The position numbers and the translations under genes are program-made. Of a stretch of DNA of 64,000 nt, positions 9,050-17,964 are shown piece by piece. Numbering within the stretch: position 1 is the first letter of the stretch; every line of letters starts with the position of its first letter. Under the pieces are notes generated by a model. The model saw only the letters and a program-made list of their open reading frames with translations, made no database searches and had not been told where the DNA came from. The stretch is from CAZOOR01 sp964581505 (GTDB taxonomy: Bacteria; Bacteroidota; Ignavibacteria; Kapaibacteriales; UBA2268): NCBI GenBank assembly GCA_964581505.1, contig CAZOOR010000002.1:26641-90640 (forward strand), written 5' to 3'.

Positions 9050-9817
9050 TCACTTATCTTGCTTAAGAATATGCCATGCTTTTACGTATTTAAGGCGAGT
9101 ATAGTCATAAGCATATTTTGCTATGATAATCCCTCTAATACCGTCTTTATATCCATCTTTTGAGAAATACCACTTAATGAAAGCCGCAATCGGATTTATT
9201 AATATTTTAACAAAATTAATTTGTTTCTTTTTAATTATTAAATCCTGTGCGGCGATTGTAGTATAGTCTTCTAATTTTTTGTTCAATTCACCTCTTGTTT
9301 CAAAAGTATAATGCTCAATCCTACCATTAATTCTACCTATTGTAGAATATCCCGTTTGCGTTTCATGAATTAATTGCGAATCCTTAAACGAAGCAACATT
9401 TTTATTATAGAGTCGGATTGGATTGTCCGGTGAACTAACCGGATATATGCAATGTACGGTTTTACCTAACACCTTCCAATTACGAGTAACTCTATAAACA
9501 TCAAACAATCGAGCACTATTTTTTATATTATGTATTGATTTGATAAAACTACTATCAGGTATCTCGTCCGAGTCTAAAAACAAGACCATACTATTTGCAC
9601 ATTCACTTTCGGCAAATATTCTCTGGTCTCTAAAATTCTCGAACTTATGAAAAATGAACCGTACATTCGGATAGTTCCGAGAGATTTTTTCAGTATTATC
9701 TATACTCCCGCTATCAATTACTAAAACTTCATCTGCAACCGATGTAAGTGCATCAAGTATTCGTGATAAATACTTTTCACTATTATGTGTTAATATGTAC
9801 GCTGATATTCTATTCAT
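9050..9817 (-). CDS. Family 2 glycosyltransferase (WaaE/KdtX-like)
   Basis: 255 residues beginning ISAYILTHNSEKYLSRIL, the GT-A nucleotide-sugar binding start of family 2 glycosyltransferases. VLVIDSGSIDNT gives the first acidic motif (about 33-44), and VLFLDSDEIPD the DxD metal site near 83-85. Overall spacing and the HKFENFRDQRIFA segment resemble the lipopolysaccharide core glucosyltransferase group (WaaE/KdtX), so a role in LPS or surface glycan assembly on the cytoplasmic face of the inner membrane is likely. The acceptor cannot be read from sequence. It is a single-gene unit, with a heptose epimerase (hldD) elsewhere in the window. Confidence 0.85.
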   Translation of the reverse strand: MNRISAYILTHNSEKYLSRILDALTSVADEVLVIDSGSIDNTEKISRNYPNVRFIFHKFENFRDQRIFAESECANSMVLFLDSDEIPDSSFIKSIHNIKNSARLFDVYRVTRNWKVLGKTVHCIYPVSSPDNPIRLYNKNVASFKDSQLIHETQTGYSTIGRINGRIEHYTFETRGELNKKLEDYTTIAAQDLIIKKKQINFVKILINPIAAFIKWYFSKDGYKDGIRGIIIAKYAYDYTRLKYVKAWHILKQDK

Positions 9818-9902
9818 AATTTAATATTTGCTATACACCAAAATAATAAACATTGATTTATATATCTATTTGACGATTAATACATTGAATATTATTAAAT
9901 AA

Positions 9903-9934
9903 AAAAGAGAGGCTGTCCGTTTGAGACAGCCTCT
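9903..9934 (-). terminator. Hairpin terminator for the dipeptidase gene
   Basis: The 10-bp stem AGAGGCTGTC/GACAGCCTCT has a 7-base loop. On the reverse strand it is followed by a T-run (complement of AAAAAA at 9901-9906), so it ends transcription of the gene at 9966-11690. Confidence 0.9.
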
Positions 9935-9965
9935 GAAACATTATCCAAAATGCAGCTAAACGGTT

Positions 9966-11690
9966 TTAATTAACAAACTGCTTTGCGTAATACTTTGGTG
10001 TAAGTTTTTCACCGGTAGCTTTTTCAATCATATCGTCCCAATAATAGCGGTTAGCCGGAGCAAAGACCTTTTCAATAAGGAATTTGCCGACTTCGGGATT
10101 ATTGGTGAAACTTGCGGCATCAGGATTATCCGTTTTAAGAACTTTATCTGTAATCGTATAATATAACTGAGAAGCCAGTAGCTCGCCGAGTAAATAGTTG
10201 TGATAGTAGCAAGGACTTGTGGCAATATGAATCTTGGTAGCCCAATCCGGCATATTGCGTTCTTCCGGTTTTTTGAGCATTTGATATTTTTCTACCAAAT
10301 CCCACCATAGCTTATTCAAATCTTGGTCAGGATTTTCGTACATACCTTTTTCGAAGCGATACATAACCTGCGCCCAACGGCTGAAAACAAGCTGTTGTAA
10401 GCGAAGAGTATTGCGGCACGCATTAGTTATTTTTTTCGCTTCTTCCTTATCTAATCCGATATTGTCCATCATCCACTCGGGCTTGGAGCCAAATCGACCG
10501 AACATCATAGCAATGGCTTCAGTAGTGAATGTGTGTGCAGGAACTTTCAATTCCCAAGGTAAATTCTTATCCACATAGAATTGATAGACGGCATGACCAA
10601 ATTCATGAAGCATAGTTTCCATCCAGCCTTCGGTAGGCTCTATATTGCAAAGTACTCTTATGTCATTTTTGTTGCGGTCAATATCAATGCAATATGCGTG
10701 CTGGTTTTTATTATCTCTCGGATATAGGTCGCTTTTTGCAACCATTTCATCAATCGGCATATTTAGACTGTTATAATATTTTTTTCCGATTTCTTCAATA
10801 TTTACTTTTTCATAATAACCGTCCAAATCGACATCATAAACTTTAGGTGCTTCTTGGAAATATCTGTTTTGATAGTGCCAAGGCATCATATCATTTACTT
10901 TGACACCGTATTGCTTTGCAAGTATTTCATCCATCTTTTCTTTTTCCGCCGCAAAAGCATCGCGAGTCAAATCATCAAGTTTATCAAAAAGCTTGCTGAT
11001 TTCCTCAGGGTCTTGGTCGCTTAATTTTAGGGACATTTCGTGATAGTTGTTATAACCGAGTTCTTTTGCAACTTCGTTTCTCAATTTAACCAAAGCAATT
11101 AAATCATCTGCTACAAGAGGTCCTATTGATTTATGAGCTTCCCAGACAGCTTGCAATTTCTTGGAATTCTTTTCTGTTTTTAATATTTTCTCAACGTCGT
11201 TGTCCGAAAGTTTTTCACCGGCTACTTCTGCACGGAACTTAGAATATTTATTCTCGATTTTGCTCTGCATTAGTGTTAATTGATTAAGCTTTGCGGTATC
11301 AATCTGTTTGCCAAGATATGAAAGATAAAGTACATAAGCGTGTCTTTTATCTACAGGATTTTGAAGAAGACCGGATTTATATATTTTTTCAATTTTTGCA
11401 AAGTCTTCTTTATTAGATAATATTTTGTTCATTATCATTTCTGCCTGTGCAGACTTATTCCAATTTTCCTCATTGCTATTAAGCGATGCGTCCCAATATG
11501 CAATAGCCATATTATGATATGCGGCAGGCATCTTGGCTTCGTAGTTCTTAACGAAGTCTTTGAATTCCTGTTCCATTTTTTGTATTTCCTCCGTGTTTGG
11601 TTCTGTTTTCTCTCCACCACAAGCAGTAATAAATACTATGGCAAGAGCAATAATCAATGTAATTGACATAATTTTTGTAAAATTTTTCAT
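9966..11690 (-). CDS. M2/M3-type zinc peptidyl-dipeptidase lipoprotein
   Basis: 574 residues with a lipoprotein signal (hydrophobic 9-23, then ITACGG, Cys about 24). The catalytic HEFGH lies near residue 361 (METMLHEFGHAVYQF), and the third ligand is probably the Glu of TTEAIAMMFGR about 30 residues later, a gluzincin arrangement. The long helical N-terminal half (AYWDASLNSNEENW, LRNEVAKELGYNNYHEM) fits the angiotensin-converting-enzyme-like M2 and related M3 families, which are deep-channel peptidases that trim short peptides. It is probably anchored in the outer or inner membrane facing the periplasm. M2 against M3 cannot be decided by eye. It is downstream of porX on the same strand, with a terminator between them. 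Confidence 0.85.
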   Translation of the reverse strand: MKNFTKIMSITLIIALAIVFITACGGEKTEPNTEEIQKMEQEFKDFVKNYEAKMPAAYHNMAIAYWDASLNSNEENWNKSAQAEMIMNKILSNKEDFAKIEKIYKSGLLQNPVDKRHAYVLYLSYLGKQIDTAKLNQLTLMQSKIENKYSKFRAEVAGEKLSDNDVEKILKTEKNSKKLQAVWEAHKSIGPLVADDLIALVKLRNEVAKELGYNNYHEMSLKLSDQDPEEISKLFDKLDDLTRDAFAAEKEKMDEILAKQYGVKVNDMMPWHYQNRYFQEAPKVYDVDLDGYYEKVNIEEIGKKYYNSLNMPIDEMVAKSDLYPRDNKNQHAYCIDIDRNKNDIRVLCNIEPTEGWMETMLHEFGHAVYQFYVDKNLPWELKVPAHTFTTEAIAMMFGRFGSKPEWMMDNIGLDKEEAKKITNACRNTLRLQQLVFSRWAQVMYRFEKGMYENPDQDLNKLWWDLVEKYQMLKKPEERNMPDWATKIHIATSPCYYHNYLLGELLASQLYYTITDKVLKTDNPDAASFTNNPEVGKFLIEKVFAPANRYYWDDMIEKATGEKLTPKYYAKQFVN

Positions 11691-11773
11691 ATCACTTATT
11701 CAAAAATTGTTTAACATAAAATTTAAGTTCAGCAAATTACAAAAGTTTTTTAATTAAATATACTTTCCACGAA

Positions 11774-11809
11774 CAAAAAAACACCGAACTAAGAAATTTG
11801 TCGGTGTTT
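11774..11809 (-). terminator. Hairpin terminator for porX
   Basis: AAACACCGA pairs with TCGGTGTTT across a 13-base loop; the reverse-strand product is followed by a run of T (complement of AAAAAAA at about 11774-11780). Confidence 0.85.
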
Positions 11810-11843
11810 AAAAAGTGGGAATAATGTATGATAAATTATTAAT

Positions 11844-13415
11844 TTATCTGACTGTCATCTCAATGACTGGAACTATCATCTCTTCGAGTGATATACCGCC
11901 ATGCTGAAAAGAATCCTTATATTTTTGTAAATAATGGTGATAGTCAGTGGGATATACAAAATAGTAATCCTCTTTGGCAATAATATTATTTATAGTCAGT
12001 CCCAATTTCGGAATTCTCAAATCTCCCGGCTCCTTAACTTGCATAGCGTGTTTTGAATCTGCTTTGACATTCTTACCGAATTTATATCTCAAATTGGTCG
12101 ATGTATCACGGTCGCCGAGTACTTTTACGCCTCTCATACATCTGATAGAACCATGGTCGGTTGTTAATATTACTTTTGCATTTTTGTTTGTTGCAATAGT
12201 TTTTAATATGCCGAATAGTGCGGAATGCTCGAACCATGTTTTAGTAAGTGAACGATAAGCCGGTTCATCAGGAGCAATTTCTTTTAAAATTGCAAAATCC
12301 GAACGTGAATGCGCAATCATATCAACAGCATTGATTACAATAGCAGTCAGATGATTGTTCAAATATCTCGGAGCTTCGTTCTCAATCTTTCGCCCGAAAT
12401 CCGTATCATGAATTTTAATATATTTCAATTCGTTTTTCAGATTAATACGCTTGCGTTTTAATTGCTCTTCGAGCAATTCTTTTTCATAAGCATTCAGTTT
12501 ATATTCTTCTGTATTTAGTTCGTCAACCCAATAGTTAGGATAATACTTCTGAATATCATCGGGAAAAAGCCCTGCAAATATTGCATTCCTTGCATAAGGT
12601 GTAGCTGTCGGCAAAATTGCACTGTAGAAATCTTTCTTAAAAGTAAAATATGACTGCAATAATTCCTCGAATACAAGCCATTGGTCATAACGCATACAGT
12701 CCACAACAATGAAGAAGACCGGAAAACCGGAATCCAAATGTGGTATTAGATATTTGCCGACAACATCGGGAGAAAATAGGGGGGTAAACTCATCTTTCTT
12801 TTCGTGTACCCACTCCACGTAATTATCTTCAATAAATCTGCTGAAAACATTATTACTCTCGTGCCATAAGTCTTGAAGTGTTTGGGCAAGTCCTGAATCA
12901 GGATATTTGTCTAATTCAATGGAACCTGTAACTAATTTTTGGTAAATTTCCAGCCAATCCTCCCAAAGCAGTCCCATATTTAGTCGGCTTTCAATCCAAG
13001 TAAAATCTTGCAGAAAACTCTGCATAGCCCTATTTTTTTGCAATTCTTTTGTTTGAAGAAATTTTTTGCAGACGAGCAAAATTTGAGCTGGATTGACAGG
13101 CTTTGTCAGATAGTCGTCAATCTTTTTACCGATTGCATCTTCCATTACTGTTTCGGCTTCATTCTTTGTTACCATTACAACCGGAGTAGCTGGATTGATT
13201 TCCTTTAATACCGGCAAAGTATCCAGACCGGAAATTCCGACCATTGATTCGTCAAGAAAAACGAGGTCATAGAGATTATCCTTAAATAATTCGATAGCAT
13301 CTTCACCGTTCGAGGCGGTTGCTACATCATAGTTTCGCTGTTCAAGTAATATTATGTGCGGACGCAGTAGCTCTATCTCGTCATCTACCCATAGAATTTT
13401 AGCTTTTGTATTCAT
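11844..13415 (-). CDS. porX: PorX-type response regulator with PglZ (alkaline phosphatase superfamily) domain
   Basis: 523 residues. Residues 1-120 are a receiver domain: acidic DDE at 11-13, phospho-acceptor Asp55 (LVFLDES) and Lys105 (DYLTKP). A helical linker follows, then from about 210 a PglZ/alkaline-phosphatase-superfamily domain with FIVVDCMRYDQW, ILPTATPYARNA, AHSRSD, LTTDHGSIRC and QHGG supplying the predicted zinc ligands and Thr nucleophile. This is the architecture of PorX, which with the sensor PorY controls type IX secretion in Porphyromonas and Flavobacterium; PorX has been shown to be a zinc phosphodiesterase acting on oligonucleotides. No sensor kinase is adjacent. T9SS cargo genes occur at 39.7 and 59.3 kb. 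Confidence 0.93.
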   Translation of the reverse strand: MNTKAKILWVDDEIELLRPHIILLEQRNYDVATASNGEDAIELFKDNLYDLVFLDESMVGISGLDTLPVLKEINPATPVVMVTKNEAETVMEDAIGKKIDDYLTKPVNPAQILLVCKKFLQTKELQKNRAMQSFLQDFTWIESRLNMGLLWEDWLEIYQKLVTGSIELDKYPDSGLAQTLQDLWHESNNVFSRFIEDNYVEWVHEKKDEFTPLFSPDVVGKYLIPHLDSGFPVFFIVVDCMRYDQWLVFEELLQSYFTFKKDFYSAILPTATPYARNAIFAGLFPDDIQKYYPNYWVDELNTEEYKLNAYEKELLEEQLKRKRINLKNELKYIKIHDTDFGRKIENEAPRYLNNHLTAIVINAVDMIAHSRSDFAILKEIAPDEPAYRSLTKTWFEHSALFGILKTIATNKNAKVILTTDHGSIRCMRGVKVLGDRDTSTNLRYKFGKNVKADSKHAMQVKEPGDLRIPKLGLTINNIIAKEDYYFVYPTDYHHYLQKYKDSFQHGGISLEEMIVPVIEMTVR

Positions 13416-13720
13416 TTGTTCTCCATCATATTGTGTTTATTCAATTTTTGACGATTGAAAATAAAATTGATTAAAGGGTAAAAGTATGTAATAGAGTTTC
13501 TTTTATTAATGTAACATATAGTATATTGATGTTTTATTGCCTTATTTATTGTTCAATCTAAACATCCCATATAATTTTAAATCTTTCAAATGATGGATTA
13601 AAAAATAAATACGGGAAAAAACACACATTTTGATGTTCACACATTATCAAACATTTTATTACTCGCGTAATGATATCACTGCTGTCGCAGGAATCTCATT
13701 GGTGTATGGAATACAATAAC
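13416..13720. other. Intergenic region upstream of porX, no gene seen
   Basis: About 300 A/T-rich bases between the porX start and the pgk terminator. It must carry the porX promoter, but I could not fix one. No coding frame, tRNA or strong hairpin was found apart from the terminator at its left-strand end. Confidence 0.5.
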
Positions 13721-13752
13721 AAAAAAACGCACCTTAATAGATGCGTTTTTTT
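13721..13752 (-). terminator. Hairpin terminator for the gap-pgk operon
   Basis: The stem AAAAAACGCA/TGCGTTTTTT has a 10-base loop and A/T tracts on both sides. It lies 20 bases past the pgk stop on the reverse strand. Confidence 0.88.
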
Positions 13753-13772
13753 ATATATAATATATGCTGATA

Positions 13773-14963
13773 TTACAATTTTAATGCTGTAATGGCAGGT
13801 AGTTCAATACCCTCCAAATACTCCAATGATGCACCGCCACCTGTAGAAACATGGGTTATTTTATCATCAAGTCCCATTTGGGTAACAGCGGCAACAGAAT
13901 CGCCGCCACCGACAACAGTAATAGCCCCATTATTTGTTGCATCAGCCAACGCATTAGCAATAGCAAAAGTACCTTTTGCAAAATTCTCCATTTCAAATAC
14001 ACCCATCGGACCATTCCATAGAATTGTCTTTGCTTTTACAATTTCCTTTTTGAATAGTTCGATAGTTTTTGGTCCAATATCAAGTCCCATCATATCCGAA
14101 GGAATTCTATCCACATCAACAACTTTAAAATTTGAATCATTTTTAAATTCATCTGCAACGAGAGTATCAACAGGCAAAACAATATTAGTAGCATTATTCT
14201 TGGCATCAACCATAATTTTTTTTGCAAGTTCTATCTTTGATTCTTCCAAAATAGACTTACCTATTTCATATCCGAGAGCCTTTAGAAATGTGAACATCAT
14301 ACCCCCACCAATAAGGATAGTATCACATTTTGGTATGAGGTTATCAATAACGTCAATTTTACCTGAAATTTTAGCACCACCCAAAATTGATACAAATGGA
14401 TTTTTAGGTCTGTGAAGCACAGTATCCAAATATCTAATTTCATTTTCGAGCAATAAACCGGCAAATTTTCTTTCAAAAAGAGTTGCCACAGCAAAAGTAC
14501 TGGCATGCGCCCTATGTGCCGTACCGAAAGCATCATTCACATAACAATCCGCAAGTGCGGCAAGCTGTTTTGCAAACTCAATATCATTCTTTTCTTCTTC
14601 CGGATGAAAACGCAAATTTTCAAGAAGGACAATATCACCGGGTTTAGCCGAACTGACGGCATTAGATGCCACCGGACCTATACAATCATCTGCAAAAATT
14701 ACATTATAATTTAGTTTGTTCTGCAAATAATCGGCAATAGGTTTTAAAGAATATTTTTCATCTCTTTTCCCATTCGGACGCCCAAGATGTGAAATTAAGA
14801 CAGGGATACCCCCCCTATCTATTATTGCATTAATTGTTGATAGTGCGGATATAATACGAGTATCATCAGCAACATTGTTATTTTCATCAAGCGGTACGTT
14901 GAAGTCCACACGGACTAAAATATGCTCAGCCGGAAACTTACACTCGTCGAGAAATTTAAACAT
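13773..14963 (-). CDS. pgk: Phosphoglycerate kinase
   Basis: 396 residues, the normal length. It catalyses 1,3-bisphosphoglycerate + ADP to 3-phosphoglycerate + ATP in glycolysis. Visible signatures are RVDFNVPLDE (about 22-31) with the substrate-binding loop, ISHLGRPNGK, the YVNDAFGTAHRAHAS segment, SILGGAKISGKI, the Gly-rich IGGGMMFTFL and VVGGGDSVAAV near the C-terminus for nucleotide binding. It starts 15 bases after the gap stop, so gap and pgk form one transcript ending at the hairpin at 13.72 kb. Nothing unusual in it. Confidence 0.97.
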   Translation of the reverse strand: MFKFLDECKFPAEHILVRVDFNVPLDENNNVADDTRIISALSTINAIIDRGGIPVLISHLGRPNGKRDEKYSLKPIADYLQNKLNYNVIFADDCIGPVASNAVSSAKPGDIVLLENLRFHPEEEKNDIEFAKQLAALADCYVNDAFGTAHRAHASTFAVATLFERKFAGLLLENEIRYLDTVLHRPKNPFVSILGGAKISGKIDVIDNLIPKCDTILIGGGMMFTFLKALGYEIGKSILEESKIELAKKIMVDAKNNATNIVLPVDTLVADEFKNDSNFKVVDVDRIPSDMMGLDIGPKTIELFKKEIVKAKTILWNGPMGVFEMENFAKGTFAIANALADATNNGAITVVGGGDSVAAVTQMGLDDKITHVSTGGGASLEYLEGIELPAITALKL

Positions 14964-14978
14964 ATTCTTTTACTCGTA

Positions 14979-15968
14979 TTATTTAAGTCTTGCAATTAAA
15001 TCAACAATTCTATTTGAATATCCGAATTCATTATCATACCATGAAACCACCTTAACCAAATTCCCATTTACCATAGTCAAGTCAGCATCAAAAATCGATG
15101 AATGAGGATTACCGACAATATCGCTTGAAACAATCGGGTCTGTGTTGTATTCCATTATTCCTTTTAGATATGTTTCAGTTGCGGCTTTCATTGCGGCATT
15201 CACTTCTTCTTTTGTTGTTTCTTTTTTAACAATTGCAGTGAAATCTGTAATTGAACCGTCCGGAACAGGTACACGCATAGCAAATCCGTGCAGTTTGCCT
15301 TTCAACTCCGGCAATACCAAACCTACGGCTTTTGCGGCACCGGTTGTAGTGGGTATAATATTGGCGGCGGCAGTTCTGGCACGCCTTAAATCACTATGGG
15401 GCAAGTCAAGAATACGCTGGTCATTTGTATAGGCATGAACAGTTGTCATATATCCTTTTTCAATACCAAAATTATCATTTAATACTTTGACCAATGGAGC
15501 AAGACAGTTGGTTGTGCAGGAAGCATTGGAAAGTAATTGTTCTTTTCCTGTCAATATTTCATCATTCACACCGAGTACCACGGTAGCATCAAGTTCATCT
15601 TTTGCAGGAGCGGATAAAACAACTTTCTTGGCACCATTAGCAATATGTTTCATTAGGGCATCTCGTGTTCGGAAAACCCCTGTGGATTCGAGAACAACAT
15701 CAGCATCACCCCAAGGCAATTTTTCAATTTGTCTTTCGGCTGTAATTTTTATTTTTTTGCCGTTAACGATGATAGAATCATCTTCAACGCTTATTGTTCC
15801 GTCAAATTTACCGTGAACCGAATCGTATTTTAATAAATGAGCAAGAGTGTGGGGGTCCATTAAATCGTTTATACCAATAAATTCAAATACATCACCCCTC
15901 TTAATTGCTTGGCGAAAAGCCAATCTGCCGATTCTTCCGAAACCGTTGATTGCTAATTTTATAGCCAT
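14979..15968 (-). CDS. gap: Glyceraldehyde-3-phosphate dehydrogenase, NAD type
   Basis: 329 residues. The Rossmann start INGFGRIGRLAFR (7-19) and GINDLMD (32-38) indicate NAD preference. The catalytic Cys151 is in SNASCTTNCLAP, followed by the partner His in YTNDQ-type context and SWYDNEFGYSNR near the C-terminus. The enzyme oxidises glyceraldehyde-3-phosphate to 1,3-bisphosphoglycerate. The start ATG follows a GGGAGATAAA leader. It is the first gene of the gap-pgk operon, and the 257-base upstream gap shared with divergent gcvPA holds both promoters. Confidence 0.97.
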   Translation of the reverse strand: MAIKLAINGFGRIGRLAFRQAIKRGDVFEFIGINDLMDPHTLAHLLKYDSVHGKFDGTISVEDDSIIVNGKKIKITAERQIEKLPWGDADVVLESTGVFRTRDALMKHIANGAKKVVLSAPAKDELDATVVLGVNDEILTGKEQLLSNASCTTNCLAPLVKVLNDNFGIEKGYMTTVHAYTNDQRILDLPHSDLRRARTAAANIIPTTTGAAKAVGLVLPELKGKLHGFAMRVPVPDGSITDFTAIVKKETTKEEVNAAMKAATETYLKGIMEYNTDPIVSSDIVGNPHSSIFDADLTMVNGNLVKVVSWYDNEFGYSNRIVDLIARLK

Positions 15969-16225
15969 TTTATCTCCCTGTATTTATATTTTTTCTGGAA
16001 AATTCATTTCTAAAAATTTCAAAACGATAGTAAATAAAGTTTGTTTTAATTATTATCAAATTTAATGTAGAAAATTACAAATATTAAGAATAGTTAATTT
16101 TATTGCCGAAAAATAATATTAAACTTTTGTTATCATTATTTTTCATTTTAAATTGCATATTCTTATAATTTAATTTTGAAATAATTATTTGCCTTTATGG
16201 CAGTGATATATAGAAAGGGTAAAAA

Positions 16226-17563
16226 ATGGCTTTCATTCCTAATACAGAAGCCGAACAGCAATTAATGCTGGATAAAATAGGCGTATCTTCAATTGATGAT
16301 TTGATTGCCGCTATTCCCGAAGAAATAAGACTAAAACAAGCTCTTTATTTACCGGATAGACTATCGGAATATGAAGTTACTAAACTTCTGCAAAATTATG
16401 CAAATAAAAATGCTACCGTATCAAATCATACGAGCTTTCTTGGTGGCGGTGCTTATGACCATTTCATTCCATCAGTTGTAGATATGGTTCTTAGCAGGTC
16501 GGAATTTAAAACTGCATATACTCCATATCAAGCGGAAGTCTCGCAGGGAACCCTACAAGCAATGTATGAATTTCAATCAATGATTTGTGCTATTACCGGA
16601 ATGGATGTTTCCAATGCTTCCCTGTATGACGGCGGGACATCGCTTGCCGAAGCCTGCCTAATGGCACAGGCACAAAACAAGCGAACGGAATTTCTTATTG
16701 CCGGTACAATTAATCCATATTATCTAAACGTGATTAAAACTCTTACAGCCGGACGAAATTTTACTTTTAAGACATTTATCGCAGATGACGGAACTGCGGC
16801 TATTGATGATTTACGAAATTCCGTTTCCGAAAAAACTGCGGCTATTATTGTTCAGCATCCTAATTTCTACGGTACGCTTGAGGAAGTAGAAGAAATTGAG
16901 AAAATAATCCATGAAGTCAAAGGCTTATTTATTGTTTCTTCTTGTCCGTTTTCTATGACATTATTCAAAACTCCAAAAGAGTATAATGCAGACATAGTTG
17001 TTGGCGAAGGACAGCCTTTAGGTATTCCGCTTAGCTACGGGGGACCATACTTAGGGCTTTTCGCTACTAAGAGTAAATATGTCAGAAAAATGCCCGGACG
17101 TCTTTCCGGTGCTACCGAAGATGCCAACGGTCAAAGATGCTATGTGCTTACTTTGCAGACACGCGAACAGCAAATCAAGCGTGAAAAAGCGACATCGAAT
17201 ATATGCACAAATCAAGGTTTGTTTATGCTTGCCGCCACTGTATATATGGAAACAATGGGCAAAGAAGGAATACGTGAAGTTGCTAAACAATCTTATGATA
17301 AAGCCGTTTATCTTGCAAATCAAATTTCGGATATTAATGGATTTTCATTGCTTAACGATAAACCTTTTTTCAGAGAATTTTTAGTAAATACACCGGTTGA
17401 ACCGAGTGTAATTATTGAAGAAGGTATGAAAAGAGGTATATTGGCAGGAATTGACACAACACAGTTCGATGGCTATCAAAAAGGTTTGCTAATTGCAGTT
17501 ACCGAGAAAAGAACAAAAGAAGAACTAGAACAATTAATCGACTTGTTAAAATCATTTGAATAA
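16226..17563 (+). CDS. gcvPA: Glycine dehydrogenase (decarboxylating) subunit 1
   Basis: 445 residues corresponding to the N-terminal half of the glycine cleavage P-protein. Signatures include SFLGGGAYDHFIPSVVD (about 71-87), YQAEVSQGTLQAMYEFQ, DGGTSLAEA, and SYGGPYLGLFA. The PLP-lysine half (gcvPB) is not in the window and must be encoded elsewhere, since the two subunits form the active heterotetramer. Split P-proteins are known in Firmicutes, Thermus and green sulfur bacteria. The start is supported by GAAAGGGT seven bases upstream. It is followed after 3 bases by a divIC-like gene, an operon with no obvious functional link. I looked for a glycine riboswitch in the leader and saw none. Confidence 0.94.
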   Translation: MAFIPNTEAEQQLMLDKIGVSSIDDLIAAIPEEIRLKQALYLPDRLSEYEVTKLLQNYANKNATVSNHTSFLGGGAYDHFIPSVVDMVLSRSEFKTAYTPYQAEVSQGTLQAMYEFQSMICAITGMDVSNASLYDGGTSLAEACLMAQAQNKRTEFLIAGTINPYYLNVIKTLTAGRNFTFKTFIADDGTAAIDDLRNSVSEKTAAIIVQHPNFYGTLEEVEEIEKIIHEVKGLFIVSSCPFSMTLFKTPKEYNADIVVGEGQPLGIPLSYGGPYLGLFATKSKYVRKMPGRLSGATEDANGQRCYVLTLQTREQQIKREKATSNICTNQGLFMLAATVYMETMGKEGIREVAKQSYDKAVYLANQISDINGFSLLNDKPFFREFLVNTPVEPSVIIEEGMKRGILAGIDTTQFDGYQKGLLIAVTEKRTKEELEQLIDLLKSFE

Positions 17564-17566
17564 AAA

Positions 17567-17884
17567 ATGATAAATGCCGGAAAATACATTGATTTTTTTC
17601 GGAAAAAGAAAAAAACAATAATCAAAGTTATAGTTATCTCAATAATTTTGTTTTTTATGTTTTTTTCAGATTACGGGTTTGTTACAACGAGTAGATTGAT
17701 TTTTAGAATTAGTGAACTTCAAGAGAATATTTCAAAAGAAGAGAAAAATTCCGATTCGTTATCCCAAAGACGTAATATATTATTAAATGACAGTAACGAA
17801 ATCGAACGATTAGCACGTGAACATTTTGGTATGATTAAACCGAAAGAGAATGTGTTTATTATAATTAATAATGACAGGAAATAA
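17567..17884 (+). CDS. Septum formation initiator, FtsB/DivIC family
   Basis: 105 residues with a basic cytoplasmic start (FFRKKKKTIIK), one membrane helix (about 19-37), a periplasmic coiled coil (about 48-75, RISELQENISKEEKNSDSLSQR) and the C-terminal IERLAREHFGMIKPKE segment, which is the FtsB/DivIC signature. These small bitopic proteins join FtsL and FtsQ/DivIB in the divisome and trigger septal peptidoglycan synthesis. It lies 3 bases after gcvPA, so it is probably co-transcribed. Confidence 0.88.
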   Translation: MINAGKYIDFFRKKKKTIIKVIVISIILFFMFFSDYGFVTTSRLIFRISELQENISKEEKNSDSLSQRRNILLNDSNEIERLAREHFGMIKPKENVFIIINNDRK

Positions 17885-17938
17885 TTTTATTACAATAAAT
17901 TTGCTATTATTTCCTTACTCTTAATAATTAAATCAATT

Positions 17939-17962
17939 CAAGGAAGAATACAAGGAAGAATA
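17939..17962 (+). repeat. Tandem 12-base duplication containing the ribosome binding site
   Basis: CAAGGAAGAATA occurs twice back to back, then CAATG gives the start codon of the ROK gene at 17965. Each copy has an AAGGAAG Shine-Dalgarno-like core; only the second sits at normal spacing (about 8 bases). Confidence 0.9.
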
Positions 17963-17964
17963 CA

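Noticed and set aside
15969..16225. Glycine riboswitch upstream of gcvPA
   Set aside because: The leader is A/T-rich, with no paired GC stems or aptamer-like segments that I could recognise.
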